From: Cellulomonas humilata
GTDB lineage: Bacteria > Actinomycetota > Actinomycetes > Actinomycetales > Cellulomonadaceae
Assembly: GCF_030814415.1 (NCBI RefSeq)
Contig: NZ_JAUSVB010000001.1
Span: forward strand, 868,001 to 932,000
Length of the DNA stretch: 64,000 nucleotides
Direction of reading: 5' to 3'
Made by a program: the position numbers and the translations under genes. Below, one piece after another: positions 42,827 through 52,927 of the stretch (position 1 is the first letter of the stretch; each line of letters starts with the position of its first letter). The notes below the pieces were generated by a model that was not told where the DNA came from, made no database searches, and saw nothing but the letters and a program-made list of their open reading frames with translations.

Positions 42827-43606
42827 TCAGAAGGACCGCGACTGCGCCCACTCCGCGAACGTCAGCCGGCCGGTCGCGTGCTCGGGCGTCAGGTGGTGAC
42901 CGTGGCGGAACCCGCCCAGCGGGCCGGGGAACGGCACGGTCCACACGGGCCGGCGTCGACCTCTCGCCGCGAGGTACGTGCGCATGAGCTCGGTGACGGT
43001 GAGGACCTGCGGGCCGCCCAGGTCGTCGGCGCGGCCGGACGGGCCCGCGTCGACGAGCTGGACCAGGCGCGATGCCACCTCGCGCACGTCGACGGGCTGG
43101 TCGCTCATGCCCGCCGGCGCCAGCGCGACCGGACCGCGCGAGAGGTAGTCGAGCAGCGTCGCGACGAAGTCGTGGAACTGGGTGGCGCGCAGGATCGTCC
43201 ACGGGACGCCGCCGTCCTCGACGATCTCCTCGACCCGGTGCTTCGCCTTGTAGTACGCGTAGGGGACGCGGTCGACGCCGACGATCGAGACGTAGACGAG
43301 GTGCGGGACCCCGGCCGCGCGGGCGGCGAGCAGCAGCTGCACCGCGGCGTCGAGGTCGTCGTCGGGCTTGCGCGGGTCGCTCGCGCAGTGCACCACCGCG
43401 CTCACCCCGGTCACCGCCTCGGCCAGCCCGTCGCCGGTGAGCAGGTCGCCGACCGCCCACTGCGCCTCTGCCGGAGCCGCGGGTGTGGGTTCGCGACGGC
43501 TGAGCACGCGCACCGGCCGGCCGGCGTCGAGCAGCGTGTGCACCAGAGCGCGGCCGAGGGTGCCGGTTCCGCCGGTGACCAGCACGGGGCGTACGTCGTC
43601 AACCAT
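42827..43606 (-). CDS. NmrA/SDR-like NAD(P)-binding protein
   Basis: 259 residues of atypical short-chain dehydrogenase. The dinucleotide motif is VLVTGGTGTLGRALVHTLLD; LVYVSIVGVDRVPYAYYKAK and WTILRATQFHDF are typical of the NmrA/YwnB-like group, which often acts as redox sensor or modifies small molecules. The ATG at 43606 has AGGATG 8 nt upstream; an ATG three codons earlier is less well placed. It converges on the DUF2510 gene with a 3-nt gap. Confidence 0.82.
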   Translation of the reverse strand: MVDDVRPVLVTGGTGTLGRALVHTLLDAGRPVRVLSRREPTPAAPAEAQWAVGDLLTGDGLAEAVTGVSAVVHCASDPRKPDDDLDAAVQLLLAARAAGVPHLVYVSIVGVDRVPYAYYKAKHRVEEIVEDGGVPWTILRATQFHDFVATLLDYLSRGPVALAPAGMSDQPVDVREVASRLVQLVDAGPSGRADDLGGPQVLTVTELMRTYLAARGRRRPVWTVPFPGPLGGFRHGHHLTPEHATGRLTFAEWAQSRSF

Positions 43607-43660
43607 GCGGGACATCCTGGCGCACGGTCCGGGGTGCCGACGACCCCGGCGGCTGAGCGC

Positions 43661-43698
43661 GACGCAGCCCGGACCGGATGGGCGGTCCGGGCTGCGTC
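43661..43698 (-). terminator. Terminator downstream of aceB
   Basis: A perfect 15-bp stem (43661-43675 with 43684-43698) with 8-nt loop, 70 nt beyond the aceB stop and separated from it by a tandem repeat. Confidence 0.75.
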
Positions 43699-43780
43699 GG
43701 TCAGTGCGACGGTCGCGTCACTGCGGCAGTCGCGTCAGTGCGGCAGTCGCGTCAGTGCGCGGCGTCGGTCAGTGCGCGAC
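43696..43780. repeat. Imperfect 17-bp tandem repeat over the aceB stop
   Basis: Units GTCGCGTCACTGCGGCA (43712-43728), GTCGCGTCAGTGCGGCA (43729-43745) and a third at 43746-43762, with partial copies on both sides. The right-most partial copy covers the last codons and the stop of aceB, so the gene's end appears to have been duplicated several times toward the terminator. Confidence 0.8.
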
Positions 43781-45409
43781 CAGGAACTGCGTGTACGCCG
43801 GCACGGTGAGGAACGTCGGGAAGTCCTCGGCCAGCGCGACCTGCCGGAACAGGTCCGCCGCGTCGTCGAACCGGTCGTCGGCCGTCCGCGGGAGGTCGGC
43901 CAGCACCTCCTTGAGCACCTGCTCGACCCGCGCGGCGTCGATGCGGCTGCCCTCGGCGGTCACGACGCCCTGGTGCACCCACTGCCACACCTGCGACCGC
44001 GAGATCTCGGCCGTGGCGGCGTCCTCCATCAGGTGGTCGATGGCGACGGCGCCGATGCCACGCAGCCACGCCTCGAGGTACCGGACCCCCACCGACACGT
44101 TGCCGCGCAGCCCGCCGTCGGTGACGGCACCGGGCTCGCCGCCGCCGGCCGACGGGATGTCGAGCAGCTCCGCGGCAGTGACGTGGACGTCCTCACGCAG
44201 GCGGTGCCGCTGGTCGATCCGGTCGCCGAGGGCCGCGTCGAACACCTCGCGGGCGACGGGCACGAGGTCGGGGTGAGCCACCCAGGTGCCGTCGTACCCC
44301 TGCCCTGCCTCCCTCTGCTTGTCCGCCCTGACCTGGGCCAGCGCCTTGTCGGTGACCTCCGGGTCGCGACGGTCGGGGATGAAGGCGCTCATGCCGCCGA
44401 TGGCCTGCGCGCCCCGCTTGTGGCAGGTGGCGACGAGCAGCTCGGTGTACGCCTTCATGAACGGGACGGTCATCGTCACGCTGCTGCGGTCCGGCAGGAC
44501 GAACCGGGGTCCGCGAGCGCGGAAGTTCTTGATGACGCTGAAGATGTAGTCCCAGCGGCCGGCGTTCAGGCCGGCGCAGTGGTCGCGCAGCTCGTAGAGG
44601 ATCTCCTCCATCTCGAACGCGGCCGTGATGGTCTCGATGAGCACTGTGGCGCGGATGGTGCCGTACCGCAGGCCCAGGTAGGTCTCGGTGAACCGGAAGA
44701 TCTCGTCCCAGAGGCGCGCCTCCAGGTGACCCTCCAGCTTGGGCAGGTAGAGGTACGGGCCGCGGCCGGAGTCGATGAGCGCCTGCGCGTTGTGGAACAG
44801 GTACAGGCCGGCGTCGACGAGGCTCGCAGACGCCGCGCAGATCTGGCCCGCGCGGTCCGTGAACTCCAGGTGCTTCTCGGTCAGGTGCCAGCCGCGCGGC
44901 CGGAACACGATCGTCGGGGTCGTGTCCCCGACGCGGTACTCCTTGCCCTCGGGCGACGTGAAGTCGATCTGCCCGCGGATGGCGTCGAACAGCGAGTGCT
45001 GCCCGCCGATGACGTTGGTCCACGTCGGGCTGGTGGCGTCCTCCATGTCCGCCAGCCAGACCTTCGCGCCGCTGTTCAGCGCGTTGATCGTCATCTTGCG
45101 GTCGGTGGGGCCGGTGATCTCGACGCGGCGGTCCTCCAGGCCCGGTCCGGGTCCGGCCACGCGCCAGCCGGGGTCCGCCCGGATGCCCGCCGTCAGGGGC
45201 AGGAAGTCGGGGTCGGCACCGTTCGAGAACCGCGTCCGGCGGTGCTGGCGGCCGAGCAGCAGGTCGTGGCGTCGGCCGGAGAACCGGACGTGCAGGTCGG
45301 TGAGGAAGTCGATCGCCTCGGAGGTGAGGATCTGGTCGGTCCCGGCGACGTCGGGTCCGGTGATCTCCAGACGAGGTCGGGTGCTCGGCGGGGTGATGGT
45401 GATGGTCAT
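43769..45409 (-). CDS. aceB: Malate synthase A
   Basis: 546 residues, the normal size of isoform A. It condenses glyoxylate with acetyl-CoA to malate. Seen are VWLADMEDATSPTWTNVIGG, RPRGWHLTEKHLEF, IRATVLIETITAAFEMEEIL and FVLPDRSSVTMTVPFMKAYT. GGAGCACTCCC precedes the ATG. It follows aceA by 17 nt in the same operon. Its stop lies inside a tandem repeat. Confidence 0.96.
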   Translation of the reverse strand: MTITITPPSTRPRLEITGPDVAGTDQILTSEAIDFLTDLHVRFSGRRHDLLLGRQHRRTRFSNGADPDFLPLTAGIRADPGWRVAGPGPGLEDRRVEITGPTDRKMTINALNSGAKVWLADMEDATSPTWTNVIGGQHSLFDAIRGQIDFTSPEGKEYRVGDTTPTIVFRPRGWHLTEKHLEFTDRAGQICAASASLVDAGLYLFHNAQALIDSGRGPYLYLPKLEGHLEARLWDEIFRFTETYLGLRYGTIRATVLIETITAAFEMEEILYELRDHCAGLNAGRWDYIFSVIKNFRARGPRFVLPDRSSVTMTVPFMKAYTELLVATCHKRGAQAIGGMSAFIPDRRDPEVTDKALAQVRADKQREAGQGYDGTWVAHPDLVPVAREVFDAALGDRIDQRHRLREDVHVTAAELLDIPSAGGGEPGAVTDGGLRGNVSVGVRYLEAWLRGIGAVAIDHLMEDAATAEISRSQVWQWVHQGVVTAEGSRIDAARVEQVLKEVLADLPRTADDRFDDAADLFRQVALAEDFPTFLTVPAYTQFLVAH

Positions 45410-45426
45410 GGGAGTGCTCCTGCAGG

Positions 45427-46725
45427 TCAGTGGGTGAACTGGGCGGTTTCCGTCGAGCCGGCGAGCGCGAGGGTGGCGCTCTCGGGACTGATCGCGGTGG
45501 CGACGCGGTCGAAGTAGCCGGTGCCGACCTCGCGCTGGTGACGCGTGGCGGTGTAGCCGTCGGACTCGGAGGCGATCTCGGCCTCCTGCAGCTCGACGTA
45601 CGCGCTCATGCCGCGCTCGGCGTAGCCGCGGGCGAGGTCGAACATCGAGTGGTTGAGGGCGTGGAACCCGGCCAGGGTGATGAACTGGAACACGTACCCG
45701 TGGCCGGCCAGCTCCCGCTGGAACCGCGCGATCTGCAGGTCGTCCAGCTGCGAGCGCCAGTGGAACGACGGCGAGCAGTTGTAGGCGAGCAGCTTGCCGG
45801 GGAACCTGTCGTGGATCCGCTCGGCGAACTCGATCGCGGCGGCGACGTCGGGGGTCGACGTCTCCACCCAGATGAGGTCGGAGTGCGGCGCGTACGCCTC
45901 GGCGCGGGCGACGACGGGGTCGAGGCCCGGACGCACCCGGTAGTAGCCCTCGGCGGTCCGCTCACCGGTGAGGAACGGCTCGTCGCGGGGGTCGATGTCC
46001 GATGTCAGCAGGTCGGCTCCGAGCGCGTCGGTGCGGGCGACGATGACCGACGGCACCCCGGCGACGTCGGCCGCGAGCCGCGCGGCGGACAGGGTCCGCA
46101 CGTGCTGCGACGTCGGCACCAGCACCTTGCCGCCCAGGTGACCGCACTTCTTCTCGGCCGCCAGCTGGTCCTCCCAGTGCACGCCCGCCGCGCCCGCGGA
46201 GATCATCGAGTGCATGAGCTCGTAGGCGTTCAGGGGTCCACCGAACCCGGCCTCGGCGTCGGCGACGATCGGCGCGAGCCACTCGCGGGACCGGCGGCCG
46301 GTCTCCGCGAACTCGATCTGGTCGGCGCGCAGGAGCGCGTTGTTGATCCGACGGACCACTGCGGGCACCGAGTTCACCGGGTACAGCGACTGGTCCGGGT
46401 ACGTCTGGCCGGACAGGTTGGCGTCGGCGGCCACCTGCCAGCCCGACAGGTAGATCGCCTCGAGCCCGGCGCGGACCTGCTGCACGGCCTGGTTGCCGGT
46501 CAGCGCCCCCAGCGCCGGCACCAGGGTGCGCGAGTGCAGGAGCTGCCAGAGCCGCTCGGCCCCGCGCTGGGCGAGCGTGCTCTCCTCGCGGACCGACCCC
46601 CGGAGGGCGACGACGTCCTCGGCGGTGTGGGTGCGGCGGATGCCGGCCCAACGCGCGTCGAGGTCCCAGCTCGCCGCGAGCTCTGCCGCGGTCTCGGTCT
46701 GGTCGCCGTGCCTGTACGTGCTCAT
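45427..46725 (-). CDS. aceA: Isocitrate lyase
   Basis: 432 residues. It splits isocitrate to glyoxylate and succinate, the first step of the glyoxylate shunt. The active-site motif [14 protein letters not shown] is intact, as are [19 protein letters not shown] and [14 protein letters not shown]. The ATG at 46725 is preceded by GGAGGACACG. It is divergent from the RamB-like regulator, which in Corynebacterium represses aceA and aceB. Confidence 0.97.
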   Translation of the reverse strand: MSTYRHGDQTETAAELAASWDLDARWAGIRRTHTAEDVVALRGSVREESTLAQRGAERLWQLLHSRTLVPALGALTGNQAVQQVRAGLEAIYLSGWQVAADANLSGQTYPDQSLYPVNSVPAVVRRINNALLRADQIEFAETGRRSREWLAPIVADAEAGFGGPLNAYELMHSMISAGAAGVHWEDQLAAEKKCGHLGGKVLVPTSQHVRTLSAARLAADVAGVPSVIVARTDALGADLLTSDIDPRDEPFLTGERTAEGYYRVRPGLDPVVARAEAYAPHSDLIWVETSTPDVAAAIEFAERIHDRFPGKLLAYNCSPSFHWRSQLDDLQIARFQRELAGHGYVFQFITLAGFHALNHSMFDLARGYAERGMSAYVELQEAEIASESDGYTATRHQREVGTGYFDRVATAISPESATLALAGSTETAQFTH

Positions 46726-46875
46726 CGTGTCCTCCGTCATTGGGGCGTTCTTCTCGGCCCTTCGGCCTGACCTCCACGTTCCCTGGTGTTCGGCAGTTCT
46801 TCCCACGCAAAGTCCGCAGAAGATCGGCAATCCTTCTCCTGGACAGAAGCGCAGGCTCGGGCGATGGTGGACGGC

Positions 46876-48327
46876 ATGACGACGACGGCCAACGGCGGCC
46901 TGGACACGCTGGTGCTGGGACGACGGATCCGGCACCTGCGCACGGGCCGGAACATGACGCTCGACGACCTCGGTGCGGCCATCGGCCGCGCGCCCTCGCA
47001 GGTCTCGATGCTGGAGAACGGTCACCGCGAGCCCAAGCTCTCGTTGCTGGCGCAGGTGGCGGAGGCGCTCGACGTCCCGCTGTCGGAGCTGCTGCGCACC
47101 GAGCCGCCGACGCGACGGGCCGCCCTGGAGGTCGAGCTGGAGCGCGCGCAGCGCGGACCGCTCTTCGCATCGCTGGGCGTCTCACCCGTGAAGGTCGGCC
47201 GGTCGTTGCCCGCCGACGCGCTCGAGGCCCTGGTCCGCCTGCAGGCCGAGATCCAGCGCCTGCTCATGGAGAACGCCGCGACCCCGGAGGAGGCCCGTCG
47301 CGCCAACGCCGAGCTGCGGATCCGGATGCGCGCGCAGGACAACTACTTCCCCGAGCTCGAGGAGCACGCCCGCACGCTGCTCACCGCGATCGACCACCCC
47401 GGCGGACCGCTGTCGCAGCGCGCCACCGCGGACATCGCCGCCCACCTGGGCTTCGGCCTGCACTACGTGCCCGACCTGCCGCACTCCACCCGATCGGTCA
47501 CCGACCTCGCGCACGGGCGCATCTACCTGCCGCAGGGCAACCCCGGCACCAGCGACGCCCGCTCGCCGCTGCTCCAGGCCATCGCGAGCCACGTGCTCGG
47601 CCACGCGGAGCCCAAGGACTACGGCGACTTCCTGCGGCAGCGCGTCGAGGCGAACTACCTGGCCGCCGCGATGATGCTGCCCGAGGACGGTGCCGTGCCC
47701 TTCCTCCAGGAGGCGAAGGCGGAGCGCCGGCTGTCGGTGGAGGACCTTCGCGACGCCTTCGCCGTGCCCTACGAGACGGCCGCGCACCGGTTCACCAACC
47801 TGGCGACACGTCACCTGGGCATCCCCGTGCACTTCATGAAGGTCCACGAGGGCGGCACCCTGCACAAGGCGTACGAGAACGACGGCGTGAAGTTCCCCGC
47901 CGACCCCCTCGGCGCCATCGAGGGACAGCCCGTCTGCCGGCAGTGGACCGCCCGCGTGGTGTTCACGCTGCCCGACCGATTCACGCCGTACTACCAGTAC
48001 ACCGACACGTCGTCCGGCACGTACTGGTGCACCTCCCGCGTGCAACCGTCGTCGCAGGGCGCGTTCTCCGTGTCGGTCGGGGTGCCGTTCGCGCACGTCC
48101 GCTGGTTCCGCGGGCGCGAGACCACCGAGCGCGCGGCGTCGAAGTGCCCCGACCCGATGTGCTGCCGGCAGCCCCCGACCGAGCTGGCCGAGCGCTGGTC
48201 CGACAAGTCCTGGCCCAGCGCCCGCCCGCACGCGTCCCTGCTCGCCGCGCTGCCCGTGGGGGTGTTCCCCGGGGTGGACACGACGGAGGTCTACCGATTC
48301 CTCGACCGGCACGCGCCGACGGCGTGA
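46876..48327 (+). CDS. ramB: RamB/ScfR-type short-chain fatty acyl-CoA regulator
   Basis: 483 residues. An N-terminal XRE HTH ([40 protein letters not shown]) is followed by an IrrE/ImmA-like domain whose zinc motif has decayed to SHVLGHA, and a Cys-containing C-terminal domain ([13 protein letters not shown]). This is the architecture of RamB and Rv0465c, which control the glyoxylate cycle and acetate use. Divergence from aceA-aceB supports the same role. GGTGGA precedes the ATG. The 150-bp spacer has a GCAAAG motif (46808-46813) resembling part of a RamB box. Confidence 0.88.
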   Translation: MTTTANGGLDTLVLGRRIRHLRTGRNMTLDDLGAAIGRAPSQVSMLENGHREPKLSLLAQVAEALDVPLSELLRTEPPTRRAALEVELERAQRGPLFASLGVSPVKVGRSLPADALEALVRLQAEIQRLLMENAATPEEARRANAELRIRMRAQDNYFPELEEHARTLLTAIDHPGGPLSQRATADIAAHLGFGLHYVPDLPHSTRSVTDLAHGRIYLPQGNPGTSDARSPLLQAIASHVLGHAEPKDYGDFLRQRVEANYLAAAMMLPEDGAVPFLQEAKAERRLSVEDLRDAFAVPYETAAHRFTNLATRHLGIPVHFMKVHEGGTLHKAYENDGVKFPADPLGAIEGQPVCRQWTARVVFTLPDRFTPYYQYTDTSSGTYWCTSRVQPSSQGAFSVSVGVPFAHVRWFRGRETTERAASKCPDPMCCRQPPTELAERWSDKSWPSARPHASLLAALPVGVFPGVDTTEVYRFLDRHAPTA

Positions 48328-48406
48328 ACCGGGCCCTCCACCCCCTGCGTATCTGGACGGTCGTCCGCACCCTCCTCCCTCATAACCGCGAGGAAGGGAT
48401 CGGGCC

Positions 48407-50668
48407 ATGGTCCTGCTACACGTCCGCACGCACTGGTGTGACTCCCCGCCCGCGGGAACCCCTGTCCGGCAGCCGCCACCGCCCTGGGCGGGCGGCTACC
48501 CCGGCACGGTCCCGCTCCAGCCGTTCGACCTCGACCCGGTCTCCGGTCTGACGAGGCCGCCGGTCTGGGGGCTGCCGCCGGGTCCGGTGGCCACCAAGCA
48601 GGTCCACAACGTCTGGTTCCCGGTCGTGCGGCTGGGCGACCTCGAGTCGTCCGGCTGGGCGGCAGGCCCGACGTGGGCGGGCGACCCACCACCGCCGTGG
48701 GACGCCGGGGCGGGGCTTGCTGCGGGCACTCTCGATGAGGGGTACTCCGCGGCCGCGACGGGCTTCCGCGTCAACCGGGTCCGCCTGTACCTCGGCGCGA
48801 ACCCCGGCTCCGGGTTCGTGTTCACCGTCGTCGCGCCCAGCGGCGCGGTCCTCGGATCGGTGCCCAGCGTCGCCGGCTGGACCGCCTGGATCACCGTGCC
48901 GGCCACCGTGGCCGACGGTCGCGGTATCTGGAGCGTGCTCATCGACCGCGCTGCGGCGTCGTCGGTCTCCGAGCCTGCGCTCCTGCCGCCGGTCGCCGGG
49001 CCGGCCAACACCGTGGACGAGAGCTACGTCTCCCCGTTCGGGAACGCGTACGAGGGGGTCCTCGGGGTCGAGGTCGACGGCGACGAGCTGACGACGCCGG
49101 TCACCCCCGCGCCCGTCGGATCGGTCGTCATCGGCGACTGCGACGCCAACGGGAAGCGACCCGTGGACCTCGTGGTGACCTTCTCCCCACCGGTCCCGCC
49201 GGGGTGGACCTACACGATCTACTGGAACACGGCCCTCCCGCCGCAACCGCCCACGCAGTCCACCGGGTCGGTCGGGGCAAACGCGGTGACGCGCAGCACC
49301 AGCTACTCGCCGGGCACGTACTACCCGTCGGCCACCGTCGTGCTCACGCACAGCGGCGGGACCTCGACGTCGACGTCGGTGCAGTTCGAGTCGTCGCCCG
49401 GTGCCGGCCTCGTCGTCCTTCCCTGCCCGACCACGCCGTGCCCGACGCTGACGCTGACGGCGAACCGGCAGAGCCTCTGCGCACAGGGCGGTACCACCGG
49501 CCCGGTCACGTTCACGGCGACACCGTCGGTGCCCTGGACGGGGCCGTACAGCTGGAACGTCTACGACAGCCAGATGCAGCCGGTGCCGATCCCGCTGCCG
49601 ACCCCGACGGGGAACACGCTCACGATGAGCTTCCCGGCAGCCGGCCAGTACACCGTCACCGCCGCGATCAGCCGGTCCGCGCCGTGCGACCCGCTGATCC
49701 TCACGGCCACCCGCGTGGTGCCCGTCGCGGACTGCACCTGCCCGACGATCACCGGACCGCTGACGGCGACGCAGGTCAACGGCTGCACGTTCAGCTTCAG
49801 CGCGACCGTGACGCCCGGGCCCGGCGGCCAGCCGGTCACGTACGCGTGGGACTTCGGCGACGGGCAGACGTCCGCCGCACCCCCACCCGTGAGCCACACC
49901 TACGCGGCCGGCACCAACGGCGTGCGCACGGTGACGCTCACCGTCACGGGGTCCGACCCCGCCGCCTGCACCGACGCGGAGCCCGTCCAGGTGACGGTCG
50001 ACTGCGGGGGCGGAACGCCGCCCTGCCCGACCTTGAGCGGCGTCGTCGCGACCCAGCGACCCGGGACGACGTGCGTGTTCGACCTCTCGGTGACCGTCAC
50101 CGACGCCTCGCCCGGCTCGACCGTCACCTGGTCACTGCCGGGCGGCGGCACCGCGACCGGGCCGACGACGAGCGTCACGCTCGCACCGGGGGCCAGCGGC
50201 ACCGCCACGGCCACCGTCAGCAGCCCGGACCGTCCGGACTGCACCGACGCGTTCTCGTCGACCACCGTGACGTGCCCGACGACGCCACCTCCGCCGTCCT
50301 GCGCGATCCTGCTGGTGATCTCGCTGATCCTGCTGATCATCGGCACCATCGTCACGGTCGTCGGGGTCTGCATCAGCGTCCCGTGGGTCATCGTCGTCGG
50401 CGCGATCATCGCCGCCGTCGGTCTGATCCTCTTCATCATCTGGGCGCTGCTCTGCGCGGCGAGCACGCCGTGCAGCCTGATGAGGACCCTGCACTGCATC
50501 CTCTTCTGGCTCGTCGCCGTCGTGGTGCCCGTCGTCGCGATCCTCATGCTGATCTTCGCCGGGCTGCCGTGCGCGATCGCGACGGTCGTCGGGGGCGTCG
50601 CCTGGGGTTCGATCTTCGCGTGGATGGGCTTCATCATGCGGTCCGTCAGGTGCATCCCGACATGCTGA
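48407..50668 (+). CDS. PKD-domain protein with C-terminal multi-pass membrane anchor
   Basis: 753 residues. There is no N-terminal signal peptide. The first ~260 residues have no recognised fold; then come Ig-like/PKD-like segments, the clearest being VTYAWDFGDGQTS with SHTYAAGTNGVRTVTLTVTG (near 480-515). From residue 632 the chain is strongly hydrophobic, with about four membrane segments (for example AILLVISLILLIIGTIVTVV and LFWLVAVVVPVVAILMLIFA). Cysteines are frequent in the inter-domain CPT motifs. GAGGAAGG precedes the ATG. It overlaps the MauE-like gene by 7 nt. Function unknown; surface display is the simple guess, but the topology is odd. Confidence 0.75.
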   Translation: MVLLHVRTHWCDSPPAGTPVRQPPPPWAGGYPGTVPLQPFDLDPVSGLTRPPVWGLPPGPVATKQVHNVWFPVVRLGDLESSGWAAGPTWAGDPPPPWDAGAGLAAGTLDEGYSAAATGFRVNRVRLYLGANPGSGFVFTVVAPSGAVLGSVPSVAGWTAWITVPATVADGRGIWSVLIDRAAASSVSEPALLPPVAGPANTVDESYVSPFGNAYEGVLGVEVDGDELTTPVTPAPVGSVVIGDCDANGKRPVDLVVTFSPPVPPGWTYTIYWNTALPPQPPTQSTGSVGANAVTRSTSYSPGTYYPSATVVLTHSGGTSTSTSVQFESSPGAGLVVLPCPTTPCPTLTLTANRQSLCAQGGTTGPVTFTATPSVPWTGPYSWNVYDSQMQPVPIPLPTPTGNTLTMSFPAAGQYTVTAAISRSAPCDPLILTATRVVPVADCTCPTITGPLTATQVNGCTFSFSATVTPGPGGQPVTYAWDFGDGQTSAAPPPVSHTYAAGTNGVRTVTLTVTGSDPAACTDAEPVQVTVDCGGGTPPCPTLSGVVATQRPGTTCVFDLSVTVTDASPGSTVTWSLPGGGTATGPTTSVTLAPGASGTATATVSSPDRPDCTDAFSSTTVTCPTTPPPPSCAILLVISLILLIIGTIVTVVGVCISVPWVIVVGAIIAAVGLILFIIWALLCAASTPCSLMRTLHCILFWLVAVVVPVVAILMLIFAGLPCAIATVVGGVAWGSIFAWMGFIMRSVRCIPTC

Positions 50669-51165
50669 GCGCCGACGTCAAGGCGGACATCGCGGTCGTC
50701 CTCACGGTCGGCCTGGGGCTGATGTGGCTGTGGGCGGGTGTCGCGAAGCTGCGGCACCCGCTCGATCCGCAGCGGCTCCGCACGCTCCTGCCGCTGCCCG
50801 TCCCCGTGCTGGCCGTCGCGGCGGGCGCGCTGCCGATCGTCGAGCTCGGGCTGGGGGTGCTGCTGCTCACCCGCACCCACGTCGTCGTCACGGCGTGGTT
50901 CAGCGCGCTGCTGCTCGTGACTTTCGCGGGCGTGCAGGTGGCGGCCCTGGTCCGGGCCTCGCTCACGCCCACCGGGTCCTCGGCGGCGGTGCAGGCGGTC
51001 GCGGGGTGCGGGTGCTTCGGACGGGCCGCCGCGCCCGTGGACACGGTGCCCGTCCTGGCCGCCCCCGCCGACCTCACGCGTGCGGGGTCGCACGTGGCGC
51101 GCGCGCTGGTGCTCGCCGCCGTCGCGGTCGCGATCACGCTGCCGTGCCCCTACTGCGTGGGGTAG
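50662..51165 (+). CDS. MauE/DoxX-like membrane protein
   Basis: 167 residues, about four transmembrane segments. The start is followed by VVLTVGLGLMWLWAGVAKLR; the loop GCGCFGRAAAPVD carries the Cys pair conserved in the MauE family, which supports disulfide or electron transfer to extracytoplasmic partners; a second Cys pair ends the protein (PCPYCVG). It overlaps the PKD gene by 7 nt, which suggests that it serves that Cys-containing protein. That link is inference. Confidence 0.82.
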   Translation: MLSADVKADIAVVLTVGLGLMWLWAGVAKLRHPLDPQRLRTLLPLPVPVLAVAAGALPIVELGLGVLLLTRTHVVVTAWFSALLLVTFAGVQVAALVRASLTPTGSSAAVQAVAGCGCFGRAAAPVDTVPVLAAPADLTRAGSHVARALVLAAVAVAITLPCPYCVG

Positions 51166-52293
51166 TCAGCGGGGCGGTTCCCAGCGCAGCATCGCGGACG
51201 CGGCGCGCGCGGACGCCGAGTCCGGCAGGAGTCGCAGCAGCACGTCACGGGTGGCGGCCGCCGGTGCCCAGTGCAGCTGCGCCACGCGACCGACGCTGCG
51301 CGCCCGGCTCGCCATCGACTGCGTGCGTGGCCGCCGCAGCCGGTCGTACTCCTGCAGCGCCGACCGCAGGTCAGCGCGGTCGGCGAGGACCGCGAGCGTC
51401 GCGGCATCCTCGAGCGCCTGCCCGCCGCCCTGCCCGACGTCGGGCGTCATCGCGTGCGCCGCGTCGCCGAGCAGCGCCACCCGACCCTGCACGAACGACG
51501 GCAGCCGTCGGTCCAGGTCGTGGATGTCGTGCCGCAGGACCGTGCCGGTGGCCGCCACCAGCGCGGGGATCGGCGGGTGCCAGCGGCCGAACCGGCGCAC
51601 CACCTCGGCGTGCTCGTCGGCGAACAGCGTGCCGGCCGGGAGGGTCGCGACGGCGAACCAGTAGACCCGCCCGTCCCGCAGCGGCACGTACCCGAACCGC
51701 TCGCCGCGCCCCCACGTCTCACCGGCCCCGCCCAGGAGGTCGACCGGCACGTCCGTGACCCCGCGCCACGCGGAGTACCCGGCGTACCGCGGACCTGCAC
51801 CTCGGGCGAACGTGCCCCGGACAGCGCTGCGCAGCCCGTCGGCACCGACGACCAGGTCCGCCGACGTCCGCGCCCCCGCGGCGTCGACCACCGTGCCGCG
51901 CGCGTGCTCGACCCCCGTCACCTCGACGCCCGTCCGCACGACACCTGCCGGCAGCGCATCGAGCAGGACGCGCTGCAGGTCGCGGCGGTGCACCACGGCC
52001 AGGTCGTCGACCGTCCCCGCAGGCACCCGGACCAGCCATCGTCCGGAGGGCTGGCGCTGACCGGTGCTGATCCCGGTGCCGACCGGCGCCGCGATCGCCC
52101 GGACCTCGTCCTCCAGGCCGAGCACCCGCAGGGCGGTCAGTCCGTTGCGGAAGAGCGAGATGCCGGCACCCAGAGCCGACAGGTCGGGACTGCGCTCGAG
52201 CACCGTGACCTCGTGACCGCGGCGGCGGAGGCCGACCGCCACGGCGAGCCCGCCGATCCCTGCGCCGACGACGGTGACCTGCATGGACCCCAT
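51166..52293 (-). CDS. FAD-dependent monooxygenase (PHBH-fold)
   Basis: 375 residues. The motifs of aromatic hydroxylases are present: VTVVGAGIGGLAVAVGLRRR (GxGxxG), DLVVGADGLRSAVRG (DG motif) and VALLGDAAHAMTPDVGQGGG (GD motif). It resembles zeaxanthin epoxidase-like and salicylate hydroxylase-like enzymes that use NAD(P)H and O2. The substrate is unknown. An ATG at 52284 is an alternative start. It is 12 nt after the preceding hypothetical gene. Confidence 0.88.
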   Translation of the reverse strand: MGSMQVTVVGAGIGGLAVAVGLRRRGHEVTVLERSPDLSALGAGISLFRNGLTALRVLGLEDEVRAIAAPVGTGISTGQRQPSGRWLVRVPAGTVDDLAVVHRRDLQRVLLDALPAGVVRTGVEVTGVEHARGTVVDAAGARTSADLVVGADGLRSAVRGTFARGAGPRYAGYSAWRGVTDVPVDLLGGAGETWGRGERFGYVPLRDGRVYWFAVATLPAGTLFADEHAEVVRRFGRWHPPIPALVAATGTVLRHDIHDLDRRLPSFVQGRVALLGDAAHAMTPDVGQGGGQALEDAATLAVLADRADLRSALQEYDRLRRPRTQSMASRARSVGRVAQLHWAPAAATRDVLLRLLPDSASARAASAMLRWEPPR

Positions 52294-52305
52294 GCTGTCA
52301 GGCGG

Positions 52306-52869
52306 TCACGCGACGGCGGCGCGCCCGCTGTCGAGGCGCGCGAGGGCCGTCGCGAGCCCGAACCGTGCGGCGAGCACGTCGAGACTCGTCAGGCCGTCCA
52401 CCCCACGCTCGCGGTGCACCGCGACGAGCGCCGGCAGCAGGTCGGCGTGGGGGACCGGCACAGTCGCCTCCAGGAGCGTCTCGGTGCCCTCGGTCACGAG
52501 GTAGGACATGGCCGGCCCGAACTCGTCGGCCGGCGCCACCCGGAACCGGACCGAGCCGACCTCGACGGGGGCCGGCAGCGACTGACCCCGCACGTGCCCG
52601 ATCTCCAGCAGGTCCCGGATCGCCTTGGCGCCCTCCGCGTCGAGCCCGGCCGAGGCGTCGAGGGAGTCCAGGTCGGCGAGCACCACGCACGACTCGGTGG
52701 GCTCCACCGAGCCCGGGTGCCAGGACGCGTCGACCTCGAGCGCGAGGAAGCCCCCGCTCACCGAGAACGCGTCCCGGATCAGCGTCGCCCGCTCGTCGGC
52801 GGACAGGCCGCGCATGGGGTGGCGACGGGTGGTCCCCGCGGAACCGCACGAGCACGAGAGAGTGATCAT
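52306..52869 (-). CDS. Hypothetical protein, 187 aa
   Basis: Not recognised. The start MITLSCSCGSAGTTRRHPMR contains a CxC motif; then DAFSVSGGFLALEVDASWHP, MSYLVTEGTETLLEATVPVP and a helical end follow. No signal peptide or membrane segment. Codon use is normal. It is probably co-transcribed with the downstream monooxygenase gene and lies 58 nt after the HSP90/helical-repeat operon, whose transcription may read into it. Confidence 0.7.
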   Translation of the reverse strand: MITLSCSCGSAGTTRRHPMRGLSADERATLIRDAFSVSGGFLALEVDASWHPGSVEPTESCVVLADLDSLDASAGLDAEGAKAIRDLLEIGHVRGQSLPAPVEVGSVRFRVAPADEFGPAMSYLVTEGTETLLEATVPVPHADLLPALVAVHRERGVDGLTSLDVLAARFGLATALARLDSGRAAVA

Positions 52870-52927
52870 GGGTCCAGGGTGCAACCGACCACTGACACGC
52901 CCCCGCCGCACACGCCGCGACCGTCGA

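Noticed and set aside
46876-48327. RamB-like protein as an active ImmA/IrrE protease of a mobile element
   Set aside because: The HExxH motif is decayed to HVLGH and the gene is divergent from aceA-aceB, as in RamB loci; no phage or ICE genes are near.
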